Shown here piece after piece: positions 18,426 through 26,183 of a DNA stretch of 64,000 nucleotides. Source of the DNA: Salsuginibacillus kocurii DSM 18087 (GTDB lineage: Bacteria > Bacillota > Bacilli > Bacillales > Marinococcaceae); NCBI RefSeq assembly GCF_000377705.1, contig NZ_KB898631.1, positions 1-64,000 of the forward strand, read 5' to 3'. The notes beneath the pieces were generated by a model. It saw nothing but the letters and a program-made list of their open reading frames with translations, made no database searches and was not told the DNA's origin. Each line of letters starts with the position of its first letter. The stretch's first letter is position 1. Position numbers and translations under genes: made by a program.

Positions 18426-19247
18426 GTGATTCCAATCGATGAGATGAGTATAAAACGCGAGATTGTAAGATTTGACGGTGAAAATTTAACCACCGTTGAG
18501 GATGAAATTGTAACGGAATTTCCGCTTACCATTTACGTAAACGACGAAGAATTTGCGACGATGGTGTGTACGCCTTTACACCTTGAAGAATTAATCATTG
18601 GCTTTTTAGCATCAGAAGGAATTATTCGTTTTTATAACGAGATCAAATCCTTTGAACTCAATGAAGAACGGGGCTTTGCTTACATCACGCTCCATGCTGA
18701 GCAAGTAACCAACCAGGCTTTATATTCGAAGCGGTTTATCGGCTCATGTTGCGGGAAAAGCCGTCAGTTTTACTTTCACAATGATGCGCGTACGGCGAAG
18801 ACGTCGATGACAACGATTACGCTCGCTGCCAAAGACTGTGTCCGCTTAATGAAAGAGATGCAGGCAGCCAGCACGGCCTTTAAAAATACAGGCGGTGTGC
18901 ACAATGCAACCATTTGCTCCCCGGAAGAAACGATTGTCAACCGCGCAGATATCGGGCGTCACAATGCACTCGACAAACTATACGGCCACTGTTTATTAAA
19001 TCGGATTTCTGTACGCGACAAAGTCCTCGTATTCAGCGGCCGGATTTCCTCAGAAGTGTTAACGAAAGCAGCCAAAATTGGCGTTGGCATTGTGTTGTCG
19101 AAATCAGCGCCGACCGACCTGGCTATCCGCCTGGCAGAAGACTTAAACATTACGGCCGTCGGCTTCATTCGAGGAAATTCATTTAATGTGTATTCTCACC
19201 CTCAGCGTATAACAACGTCGCCACCCGCACATTTTATTTCAGACTAA
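18426..19247 (+). CDS. fdhD: Formate dehydrogenase sulfurtransferase FdhD
   Basis: FdhD transfers sulfur to the molybdopterin cofactor before its insertion into formate dehydrogenase and is needed for enzyme activity. The protein has 273 residues. Key segments are VTEFPLTIYVNDEEFATMVCTP (given here as TEFPLTIYVNDEEF), the sulfur-relay cysteines in GSCCGKSRQ (about residue 117; E. coli has a CxxC here) and the conserved GGVHNATIC, DIGRHNALDKL and SGRISSEVLTKAAKIGV blocks. The start is uncertain: GTG 18426 has AAGGTAGG close upstream, while ATG 18444 aligns better with homologues but lacks a well-spaced site. It is followed 19 bp later by a small gene. Confidence 0.94.
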   Translation: MIPIDEMSIKREIVRFDGENLTTVEDEIVTEFPLTIYVNDEEFATMVCTPLHLEELIIGFLASEGIIRFYNEIKSFELNEERGFAYITLHAEQVTNQALYSKRFIGSCCGKSRQFYFHNDARTAKTSMTTITLAAKDCVRLMKEMQAASTAFKNTGGVHNATICSPEETIVNRADIGRHNALDKLYGHCLLNRISVRDKVLVFSGRISSEVLTKAAKIGVGIVLSKSAPTDLAIRLAEDLNITAVGFIRGNSFNVYSHPQRITTSPPAHFISD

Positions 19248-19266
19248 AAACAAGAGGTGTCTACTT

Positions 19267-19500
19267 ATGAGTTGTCCAATTGATCATTCTGTAGAAGATG
19301 TAGAAAAAAAACTAAAAGAACAAGAAGACCACTTACCGGAAGACCTTTACTTTGCCAGTGAAGACAAACTAAAACGTCAGATGACGCAAGAACAGCTAAA
19401 CGAACTGTTCCATTTGTTAAAAAAATACGACCTCGCTTCGGAAGAAGAACAGGAAGAACGCAACCAGGAGATGGAGGTCCTTCTGAAAAAGGTGTTGTAA
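19267..19500 (+). CDS. Small hypothetical protein downstream of fdhD
   Basis: A 77-residue, highly charged, helix-forming protein (MSCPIDHSVEDVEKKLKEQE ... LNELFHLLKKYDLASEEEQE). AAGAGGTG lies upstream at good spacing, the gene begins 19 bp after fdhD, and an intrinsic terminator follows at 19525. These three features support a real gene cotranscribed with fdhD. I do not recognise a characterised family. The Cys near the N-terminus is its only one. Its position suggests a role linked to formate dehydrogenase maturation, as inference only. Confidence 0.7.
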   Translation: MSCPIDHSVEDVEKKLKEQEDHLPEDLYFASEDKLKRQMTQEQLNELFHLLKKYDLASEEEQEERNQEMEVLLKKVL

Positions 19501-19524
19501 GGTTGCGAGGAGAGGGAATAGTGA

Positions 19525-19558
19525 AGCCAGCCGGTGAAAATTTCCGGCTGGCTTTTTA
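19525..19558 (+). terminator. Intrinsic terminator of the fdhD operon
   Basis: AGCCAGCCGG and CCGGCTGGCT form a perfect 10-bp stem, followed by TTTTT. Confidence 0.9.
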
Positions 19559-19750
19559 TGCAAGATTAGAGCGTACGCGTTCAAGCCGAAGCGCGCACTG
19601 ATTATTTGAAGGGAGGACAAGGTTCCAAGTTCTAATCAGATCTTTTCCTGGCCGAGCGTCCTTCCGTCAGAGAAAGTGCTCCAAGGATTTCATGGTTCAG
19701 CGGCTTCATCCACTCGCTAAACATAAGGAAGCAATCACCCTAATTCGTGG

Positions 19751-19984
19751 TTATCCCCCGCTGATCGGCGGGATAAAGGCGACGGTGTCGCCTGGGCTCA
19801 CTATATCTTCTTCTTTTACAAATTCTTCGTTAATAGCTGCCATGCTCGTTTCTAGACTCGGCAGTCGGTATTCTTGCACGAGCTGTTCTTTTACGGATTG
19901 AACGGTACGACCGGAGCCTTCCAGCTCAATTTCATGCACGCCGGCCTCTTCCTGCAGCTTAGCAAAAAGCAGCACTTTAATCAT
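19751..19984 (-). CDS. moaD: Molybdopterin synthase sulfur carrier subunit MoaD
   Basis: A 77-residue ubiquitin-like sulfur carrier. It opens with IKVLLFAKLQEEAG and ends in the required Gly-Gly tail (FIPPISGG), which is adenylated and thiocarboxylated before donating sulfur to precursor Z with MoaE. It overlaps the moaE stop region by 8 nt. No moeB gene, which normally activates this tail, is seen in the window. It is the last gene of the moeA-mobB-moaE-moaD operon. Confidence 0.95.
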   Translation of the reverse strand: MIKVLLFAKLQEEAGVHEIELEGSGRTVQSVKEQLVQEYRLPSLETSMAAINEEFVKEEDIVSPGDTVAFIPPISGG

Positions 19985-20450
19985 CCGCTTCCCCCTCTTT
20001 CTTAACGGCTTTGCGATACGGCACTTGTTCGAGCTGATCGCCTATCCAGGCGGTGCCGTCGTCCCAGTATTCTTTTTTCCAAATCGGCACAATTTGCTTG
20101 ATCCGCTCCATCACGTATTCATTCGCCTCATAGGCTGCTTTACGGTGTGGTGTTGATACCGCAATGACTACCGCCGCATCAGATATTTCCAAAACCCCAA
20201 TGCGATGTGTAATTGCCAAGGCGGCATCTGGCCACTTTTCCTTCACTTCGCGCTCAATTTCTGCAAACATTTTTACAGCCATCGGTTTATACGCCTCGTA
20301 TTCAAGCTTTAACGTCCGCTTTCCTTCGGTCAATTCGCGGACGGTGCCGATAAATGTCGCAATGGCTCCGCACTCTCTGCGCGTAACTTTGCGGGTGACT
20401 TCTTCGACTGAAATCGGTTGATCCGTAATTTCAAACCGTCTCTCGTCCAT
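19977..20450 (-). CDS. moaE: Molybdopterin synthase catalytic subunit MoaE
   Basis: The large subunit of molybdopterin synthase, which converts cyclic pyranopterin monophosphate to molybdopterin with MoaD thiocarboxylate. It has 157 residues with the family blocks GAIATFIGTVREL, LEYEAYKPMAVKMF, ITHRIGVLEISDAAVVIAVS (last given in part), PHRKAAYEA and the catalytic-lysine segment PIWKKEYWDDGTAWI. It overlaps mobB upstream by 20 nt and moaD downstream by 8 nt, so these are translationally coupled. Confidence 0.96.
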   Translation of the reverse strand: MDERRFEITDQPISVEEVTRKVTRRECGAIATFIGTVRELTEGKRTLKLEYEAYKPMAVKMFAEIEREVKEKWPDAALAITHRIGVLEISDAAVVIAVSTPHRKAAYEANEYVMERIKQIVPIWKKEYWDDGTAWIGDQLEQVPYRKAVKKEGEADD

Positions 20451-20970
20451 ACAACTCCCTCATTTTTTCTAAAATATATGGCAAGTACTCTTCGTCGTCT
20501 TCGAGCGAAAAACGGGGGTAATCCTCAGGTGTGGTCACATTTTCCTCCCACTCAATGACACAGAGCACATTTTCACACGTGGCAAGTAGTTCGTTATCTT
20601 CTCGTGAGCGCACAAGCACTACTTTCGGATATGCTTCTCTTTTGTAGCCTTCCACAACGATCAGGTCTGGACCAAACCATTGCTGCAGACTGAGCAATTG
20701 CTCAAAAGAAGGCTCTATACCGGAAGCTTGCAGCTGTAGGCTGCCACCGCCTTCGACAGTAGCTACTTGGGCACCGGCTCCAAGGTGGCGTTCGCTGTCC
20801 ACGGAATCTCTCTGCTTTTTCAAAGCGCCGCCGTGACCGTGATGCTTAATCGCAGCGACCTGCCTCCCCGCTTGCGAAAGCCGGTACGTTACTTTTTCAA
20901 CGAGTGTAGTTTTGCCGCTGTTCGAATAACCGACTATTTGTAAGACGGGACAATGTTGCTCCACGGCCAT
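20431..20970 (-). CDS. mobB: Molybdopterin-guanine dinucleotide biosynthesis protein MobB
   Basis: A GTP-binding accessory of MobA in forming the guanine dinucleotide cofactor used by formate dehydrogenases. The P-loop is GYSNSGKTTLVEK (residues about 14-26), followed by VAAIKHHGHG and the DSERHLGAGA region, and by a later DLIVVEGYKREAYPKVVLVR. The length of 179 residues is normal. It overlaps the 3' end of moeA by 37 nt and moaE by 20 nt. Confidence 0.95.
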   Translation of the reverse strand: MAVEQHCPVLQIVGYSNSGKTTLVEKVTYRLSQAGRQVAAIKHHGHGGALKKQRDSVDSERHLGAGAQVATVEGGGSLQLQASGIEPSFEQLLSLQQWFGPDLIVVEGYKREAYPKVVLVRSREDNELLATCENVLCVIEWEENVTTPEDYPRFSLEDDEEYLPYILEKMRELYGRETV

Positions 20971-22226
20971 TCACTTCCCTTGCTGCTCTCCAGGTAGAGA
21001 ATGTCTACCTCCATCCCTTTTTCATATCCGCGCGTGCCTCCAGGCAAGACAATCAAAATGTCAGCAAAGGCAATCGACGTAACTGACCCTGATTTATCAA
21101 GCCCGGCCGGAACAGCTTCTAAACGACCGCTTGTGTCTTGAAGCTCTGCCCGGACAAAGCGCGTAAACGGGTTGGGTTTTGGGAAATCTTGACCCAACCA
21201 AGCTTTGCCTCGTTTTAAATGTGGTTTGTCCTGCTTCATTGCTGTCCTGACCATTGGACGGACAAACAGTTCAAACCCTAAATAACAAGCGGAAGGATTG
21301 CCCGATAAGCCGTAAATCATTTTGCCGTTATGTTCAGCGACAGTTGTTACACTTCCCGGGCGCATCGCCACTTTATTAAAAAGAACTGCGGCGCCAAGTT
21401 CCTCCAAAATGGCCGGCACATAATCATAATCGCCGACCGACACGCCGCCGGTCGTAAGTAACAGATCAACTTGGGCGAGCGCATCTTTTGTCGCTTTTAG
21501 ACAAGCTTCATAATCGTCAGGGAATTTCCCGAAATACCTCGCTTCAGCTCCGGCCCGCTCAATTTGCGCAAGAATCATGTAAGCATTGCTGTTGCGTATT
21601 TTGCCGGGTTCCATTTCTTCCTCAACATTCAACAGTTCACTTCCGGTGGCAATCACGCCAACCACAGGCTTTTTGGCAACCGGGACCTGAGCGTAGCCAA
21701 AGGTCGCCAGCAGAGCGGTGATCCCGGGCTGAATCAAGCTTCCTTTCTCAACGAGCACGGTTCCTTTTTTCGTATCTTCTCCTTGAAACGAAATGTTGTC
21801 ATGCTTTTGAAAAGCTCGTTTAATCTGGATGCCTGCGTTTCCTGTCGCAGTTTCTACTTCCTGGGCAAGTTCTAGCATCACGACCGCATCGCAGTCAGCT
21901 GGAATCTGAGCTCCGGTCATAATCCGCACAGCCTGTCCTGGAGCTACTTCCCCGTCATAGACCGAACCGGCCCCAATTTCTGCAATCACTTCTAAAATGA
22001 CTGGTGCTTCTGCGCTTGCTTTTACTGTATCACTCGCGCGAACAGCAAAACCGTCATAAGGGGAACGGTCAAAGGCTGGTACATCGTGGTCGGCAACGAG
22101 ATCTTCAGCCAAGATTCGCCCGTGCGCTTCTTCAATCGGCACGTATTCGATCGGTCCTTCTGTCGCATGTTTCATCACTTTAGCTACCGCTTCTTCCACA
22201 GGCAGCGGGTTTCTTTTCTCTACCAT
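20934..22226 (-). CDS. moeA: Molybdopterin molybdenumtransferase MoeA
   Basis: Inserts molybdate into adenylylated molybdopterin. The 430-residue protein shows the MoeA order: N-terminal YVPIEEAHGRILAEDL, PAFDRSPYDGFAVRA, the GAQIPADCDAVVMLE segment, and the MogA-like domain with VIATGSELL, RNSNAYMI, LLTTGGVSVGDYDY and YGLSGNPSACYLGF. The start at 22226 is fixed by GAGGAGGA 4-5 nt upstream; in-frame codons further upstream have no ribosome site. It is the first gene of the leftward moeA-mobB-moaE-moaD operon. No mogA/moaB gene for the adenylylation step is found in the window. Confidence 0.96.
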   Translation of the reverse strand: MVEKRNPLPVEEAVAKVMKHATEGPIEYVPIEEAHGRILAEDLVADHDVPAFDRSPYDGFAVRASDTVKASAEAPVILEVIAEIGAGSVYDGEVAPGQAVRIMTGAQIPADCDAVVMLELAQEVETATGNAGIQIKRAFQKHDNISFQGEDTKKGTVLVEKGSLIQPGITALLATFGYAQVPVAKKPVVGVIATGSELLNVEEEMEPGKIRNSNAYMILAQIERAGAEARYFGKFPDDYEACLKATKDALAQVDLLLTTGGVSVGDYDYVPAILEELGAAVLFNKVAMRPGSVTTVAEHNGKMIYGLSGNPSACYLGFELFVRPMVRTAMKQDKPHLKRGKAWLGQDFPKPNPFTRFVRAELQDTSGRLEAVPAGLDKSGSVTSIAFADILIVLPGGTRGYEKGMEVDILYLESSKGSEWPWSNIVPSYK

Positions 22227-22401
22227 CGACTTCCTCCTCGTTTTGCCTGCTCGTACAGGTGAAGGAGCTCTCCTAACAGCGGACAGCTCCTCAACCTTTC
22301 TTTTCACCCTCTTGTAAATGATGAAAATATCCTATCTATTCATCCCACTACAGATCTTCATTTGGTGAGCTACTTTCCATCACACAGCCGTTTAAGCCAA
22401 C

Positions 22402-23418
22402 TTATCCACCGATATAGGACATTTCAATTTTACGTTTGTTGCGAACACTCTCTTCGGTACGTTCTTCAGAATACCTGTCTGTTCGCTTTTCCCAGGTACC
22501 GACTAAGTAGTCTGCCACCATGTCTGTAGTTGCTCCAGAACGAAGCAGCTCCCGCAAATCATAGCCTTCTTCAGCAAACAAACACGTAAATAACTTCCCA
22601 TCTGCTGAAATACGGGCCCGCGTACAGCTTCCGCAGAACGTCTCAGTGACTGAAGAAATAAAACCAACTTCTTCGCCGGATTCTACGTAACGGTAACGTG
22701 AAGCAACTTCCCCAAAGTAATTCGGCTCAAGCGCTTCTACCTCTCCAATTTGTGCTACCTCATCTAGCAACTCTTTTTTCGATACGACTTGAGAAAAATC
22801 CCATCCATTTGTTTGGCCAACATCCATAAACTCAATGAAGCGCAAGTTAATCCCTTTTTGTTTGCAATACAAAGCCATTGGCTGTACTTCCTGGTCATTC
22901 ACGCCACGTTTCACAACCATATTCACCTTTACTTCAAGGCCTGCTTCAAGCGCAGCATCAATTCCTTTTAACACTATCTCCGGCTTGACATTTCGTCCAT
23001 TCATCGTTTGAAACACTGACTCAGTAAGGGCATCGAGGCTGATATTCACCCGCGCTAAGCCAGCCTCCTTTAACGCTTGGGCTTGCTTTACAAGAAAGAC
23101 GCCATTGCTCGTTAAAGCGATATCTTCAATCCCCTCTACATGAACTAAACGCTCAATTAACGTTGGGACATTTTTGCGAAGCAGTGGTTCTCCACCCGTA
23201 ATCCGGATCTTTTTCACTCCGAGCTTGGCAAATTGCTCTGCTAATGTAACAATTTCATCAAAAGATAACAGTTCTTCTTCATGCATAAAGGCATAGTCAT
23301 CACCGAAAATCTCTGCCGGCATGCAGTACGAACATCGAAAATTACAGCGGTCCATGATAGATATTCGTAGATCCTGAAGCGGACGGGAGAACTGATCAAC
23401 AACGTTCTGCTTAGGCAT
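22402..23418 (-). CDS. moaA: GTP 3',8-cyclase MoaA (radical SAM)
   Basis: First enzyme of molybdopterin synthesis, acting with MoaC to make cyclic pyranopterin monophosphate from GTP. The 338-residue protein has the N-terminal radical SAM cluster motif [10 protein letters not shown] (Cys about 24, 28, 31), the GGEPLLRKN segment, a second C-terminal cluster motif [19 protein letters not shown], and the essential terminal Gly-Gly (MSYIGG). GGGGGAG precedes the ATG. It is a separate unit from moeA, 175 bp away, and divergent from mobA across a 495-bp gap. Confidence 0.97.
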   Translation of the reverse strand: MPKQNVVDQFSRPLQDLRISIMDRCNFRCSYCMPAEIFGDDYAFMHEEELLSFDEIVTLAEQFAKLGVKKIRITGGEPLLRKNVPTLIERLVHVEGIEDIALTSNGVFLVKQAQALKEAGLARVNISLDALTESVFQTMNGRNVKPEIVLKGIDAALEAGLEVKVNMVVKRGVNDQEVQPMALYCKQKGINLRFIEFMDVGQTNGWDFSQVVSKKELLDEVAQIGEVEALEPNYFGEVASRYRYVESGEEVGFISSVTETFCGSCTRARISADGKLFTCLFAEEGYDLRELLRSGATTDMVADYLVGTWEKRTDRYSEERTEESVRNKRKIEMSYIGG

Positions 23419-23469
23419 CGGTCACTCCCCCTGCTTTTAAATAATGGCTCTGTTAAAGGACATTGAGCG

Positions 23470-23585
23470 TTGATATTCCGGGCACGGACGTGACTCCAAT
23501 GGGAAAGCAATACTGGCGAGACCACGCAGGGCGTCAGCCTAAAGCAAAGCGCCACTCCCCCGCGGGGCATGGGGCCCATAGCAGG
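23470..23585. repeat. Degenerate Bacillaceae hairpin repeat, copy 2
   Basis: Within the 23419-23913 gap. GGCGAGACCACGCAGGGCG, then CAGCCTAAAGCAAAG and CCCCCGCGGGGC follow the order of a common Bacillaceae GC-rich hairpin element; compare 1528 and 40890. The outer inverted pairing is decayed. The rest of the gap is AT-rich and shows no gene. No molybdenum-cofactor riboswitch fold was recognised before moaA or mobA. Confidence 0.5.
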
Positions 23586-23913
23586 AATCTCAACTTGACT
23601 CTTTCACAGAGCCTGACTAATAAGCTATTCAAGCTTTTCTTCGTGCCATCTATCTTCTCTAGTAAACTAATCTTTGACATAGGGCATATCAATAGGTTGA
23701 CTCATATTTTAACACACTATATGAAATACCAAAAAAGGTAGACTTATAGAGTACTGCTAATTTAAAACCTAAGCAAAGCTAATGTAGCAGCCGTTACGTC
23801 TCCATTTCCTCAACCACACCGTTTTTCCAGGCGCAGTAGAACATAACAGTTATATTTCCTCTTTAACCGTTCTCGTTCTTTTGCTAACTTACAATTAACA
23901 AAGGGGGCAGCAA

Positions 23914-24486
23914 ATGAAAGCCATTGGAATTGTCCTAGCCGGAGGCAAATCCTCGCGTTATGGCAAAGATAAAATGTTTGAAACCTATCAAGCAGAACCT
24001 TTATACCAAAAAAGCATACGAGCTCTTACAGAAAATGATATCCAGTCCGTGTATCTCTCAACGAACGATAAACTAGCACCTTTCTTTGAGTTCCCGGATG
24101 AATTTATTCTTACTGAAGACGATGAGTACCTGGGGCCGCTCCCTGCACTTTATCAAGCCCTGCTTCAAATCAATGGGGAGTGGGAATGGCTGTTTCTCTT
24201 AGCATCAGATCTTCCCTATATTTCTCCTGCATTTGTCGCGAAGCTAAAAGCAGCAGCAGCACACAGCTCTTCTCAAGTAATTGTGCCGGTGGCCGACGAC
24301 CAAATTCAACCACTGCACAGCTGTTACCATAAAAGTTGTTTTCCCATCATCGAAGAACTCGTGCATAATAAAATAGGTGGCATGCGCCCGCTCTTTAATG
24401 AAGCTGCTACAGACTATCTTCCTTTTGATGAAACATGGAAGGACTTTCACAATATTAACCGTCCCGCCGATTGGGATAAGAATTGA
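23914..24486 (+). CDS. mobA: Molybdenum cofactor guanylyltransferase MobA
   Basis: Attaches GMP to molybdopterin to form the MGD cofactor of formate-dehydrogenase-type enzymes. The nucleotide-binding loop is GIVLAGGKSSRYGKDKM at the N-terminus, followed by LFLLASDLPYISP with the metal-binding Asp, PVADDQIQPLHSCYHKSC, and a C-terminal DFHNINRPADW. Its 190 residues are typical. GGGGGCAGC precedes the ATG. moaC follows 21 bp downstream, so the two genes form an operon divergent from moaA. Confidence 0.95.
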   Translation: MKAIGIVLAGGKSSRYGKDKMFETYQAEPLYQKSIRALTENDIQSVYLSTNDKLAPFFEFPDEFILTEDDEYLGPLPALYQALLQINGEWEWLFLLASDLPYISPAFVAKLKAAAAHSSSQVIVPVADDQIQPLHSCYHKSCFPIIEELVHNKIGGMRPLFNEAATDYLPFDETWKDFHNINRPADWDKN

Positions 24487-24507
24487 TAAACTTACGGAGG
24501 GTTTAGT

Positions 24508-24984
24508 ATGAGCGAATTTACACATTACAACGAAGAAGGACGCCCAAAAATGGTCGACATCTCAGCAAAAACACCAACCTCTCGAACTGCGATAGCTAGA
24601 AGTACGATTACCTTGTCTGAAGAGCTCTATCAAGCTATTCAAAACAACAGCCTTAAAAAAGGAGATCCTCTGCAGGCTGCTCAGATTGCAGGTGTGATGG
24701 GCGCTAAAAAAACGCCTGATTTAATCCCGATGTGCCATCCGATTCCCCTGACTGGCGTCGATTTCTCCTTTGAATATCAAACAGAAGAAGACGGCTACCT
24801 TCTGCAAATAGAAGCATCAGCCACTTGCGACGGGAGTACAGGAGTGGAAATGGAAGCTTTAACTGCCGTCACCGCTGCAGCTCTTACCTTTTATGACATG
24901 TGCAAAGCAGTAGATAAAGGAATGGAAATTAAGAATACTCATCTCGTTAAAAAAACCGGGGGAAAAAGTGACTTCACAAGGTGA
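24508..24984 (+). CDS. moaC: Cyclic pyranopterin monophosphate synthase MoaC
   Basis: Acts after MoaA to form cyclic pyranopterin monophosphate. Its 158 residues include [48 protein letters not shown] and [20 protein letters not shown] (the last two are the metal/substrate-binding helices), and a final [23 protein letters not shown] precedes the ATG. It is downstream of mobA by 21 bp. Confidence 0.97.
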   Translation: MSEFTHYNEEGRPKMVDISAKTPTSRTAIARSTITLSEELYQAIQNNSLKKGDPLQAAQIAGVMGAKKTPDLIPMCHPIPLTGVDFSFEYQTEEDGYLLQIEASATCDGSTGVEMEALTAVTAAALTFYDMCKAVDKGMEIKNTHLVKKTGGKSDFTR

Positions 24985-25129
24985 CGAGCCCCTGTTCCCT
25001 ACTCAGCTGGAAAAAAGGGAAATATTCCCTTAACCCTTTTAAAAAACGAGTCCTCCAAATGACTTTTTGCCGAAACTTATTCATGATATGGTGAATAAGT
25101 AGATAAGGAGCGAAAAGGATGTAGGTAAA

Positions 25130-25963
25130 ATGTCACCCAAGCGTTATGAATCGTTGGAACAAGCTTCCACGAGAGTGTTACAAATGATTAGTCGGTCAAT
25201 AGAAGTAAATACCGTCTATATTGCAAAAAAAGAAATGAACCACATGTCCATTTTTGATGTGTTCAACGACCATGAAAAATACCTCTCTCCCGGTTATTCG
25301 GTAGAATTTGATGATACTTATTGTCAATTTATATTAGGAGACAATGAAGAACCGCTAACCATTGAGGATTTACAACAGGACCGGCGTACGAAGGATATGA
25401 TGGTGACCTCTAAAATCGGCTCACACGGCTTTCTCGGCGTGAAAATTAAAGACACAAATGGAGAAGATTTCGGTACATTATGTGTTATGGACCGAGAAGA
25501 AAGGACATTTAGCGAGGATGACGTGTCGTTACTTGAAAGCATTGCTGATCTATTGGGTTATATTGTAAGCCTCGATCAAGCAAACGAACGTGTAGAAGCC
25601 CTTTCTGTTCCTATTGTTCCTATTACGGAGGGAGTGTATGTTCTTCCTCTAATTGGAATTGTAGATGAACAGCGCGGGGAGCATTTAATTGAACAGGTTC
25701 TCCATAGTACTTATAACAAAGAAATCGAGTATTTTATAATTGATCTGTCTGGGGTAGCTAAATTCGACGACACTTTTGCGTTATACTTAGCGAACTTAGT
25801 CAATGCCTTGCAAATCATGGGAGCTTCGCCAATCATTACTGGTCTTCGTCCTGAGATGGCCATGAAACAAATGCACAATGAACTTTCATCTCAAGATGTA
25901 CAATTCAAGACAAACTTGGAACAAGCTTTAAAAAGCATTGGATTTCGCCAGGTAACCGAATAA
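25130..25963 (+). CDS. GAF-STAS protein, RsbR-like stressosome paralogue
   Basis: A 277-residue cytoplasmic protein with an N-terminal GAF-type sensor domain (about 10-155; DTYCQFILGDNEE, FLGVKIKDTNGEDFGTLCVMD) and a C-terminal STAS domain (about 165-275; LPLIGIVDEQRGE, FIIDLSGVAKFDDTFALYL, ITGLRPEMAMKQM). The STAS part resembles B. subtilis RsbR proteins, including the DLSGV...DT phospho-acceptor segment (Thr in DDT) and the RPE motif. RsbR sensors normally have a globin-like N-terminus; a GAF input is unusual but known among paralogues. No rsbS or rsbT is adjacent, so it probably joins a stressosome encoded elsewhere. A terminator follows at 25975. Confidence 0.82.
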   Translation: MSPKRYESLEQASTRVLQMISRSIEVNTVYIAKKEMNHMSIFDVFNDHEKYLSPGYSVEFDDTYCQFILGDNEEPLTIEDLQQDRRTKDMMVTSKIGSHGFLGVKIKDTNGEDFGTLCVMDREERTFSEDDVSLLESIADLLGYIVSLDQANERVEALSVPIVPITEGVYVLPLIGIVDEQRGEHLIEQVLHSTYNKEIEYFIIDLSGVAKFDDTFALYLANLVNALQIMGASPIITGLRPEMAMKQMHNELSSQDVQFKTNLEQALKSIGFRQVTE

Positions 25964-25974
25964 TATTCACACAC

Positions 25975-26003
25975 AAAAAACTTGGCTTCACGCCAAGTTA
26001 AAA
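25975..26003 (+). terminator. Intrinsic terminator after the GAF-STAS gene
   Basis: AACTTGGC-TTCAC-GCCAAGTT is a perfect 8-bp stem with A-run before and TTAAAA after. Confidence 0.65.
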
Positions 26004-26048
26004 CCTCAAGCTATGCGTTTAGTTAATCAAGTCCTTCCTCTATAGCGC

Positions 26049-26103
26049 AGCTGTCCAACTTGGACAGCTCGCCTAGCCCCCGTATCGTGGTTACATAGGC
26101 GAA
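26049..26103. other. Pair of adjacent inverted repeats, GC-rich, unassigned
   Basis: AGCTGTCC-AACTT-GGACAGCT (26049-26069) is a perfect 8-bp stem (10-bp palindromic arms around one base). It is followed directly by TCGCCTA ... TAGGCGA (26069-26075 with 26097-26103), a second 7-bp stem with a GC-rich interior. The block lies between two convergent genes, 80-135 bp past the msrA stop. It could be a double terminator or a structured RNA; I recognise no family. Confidence 0.35.
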
Positions 26104-26183
26104 ATCCCTCCCGGCCCCACCACGCCAAACTTTTCATTCTAGTCCTGGTCTCTTATTAAAAGGATCAACGCCAAGCACGGACC

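Noticed and set aside
19560-19750. 30-codon frame on the minus strand after moaD, possible moeB remnant
   Set aside because: No homology to MoeB is recognisable and there is no good ribosome site.
23419-23913. Molybdenum-cofactor riboswitch before moaA or mobA
   Set aside because: No Moco aptamer signature is seen on either strand; the gap contains only a decayed hairpin repeat and AT-rich DNA.
26041-26135. tRNA gene ending in CCACCA
   Set aside because: A GGCCCCACCA string invites a tRNA reading, but the 5' acceptor partner, a TTCGA T-loop and a normal anticodon stem are missing.
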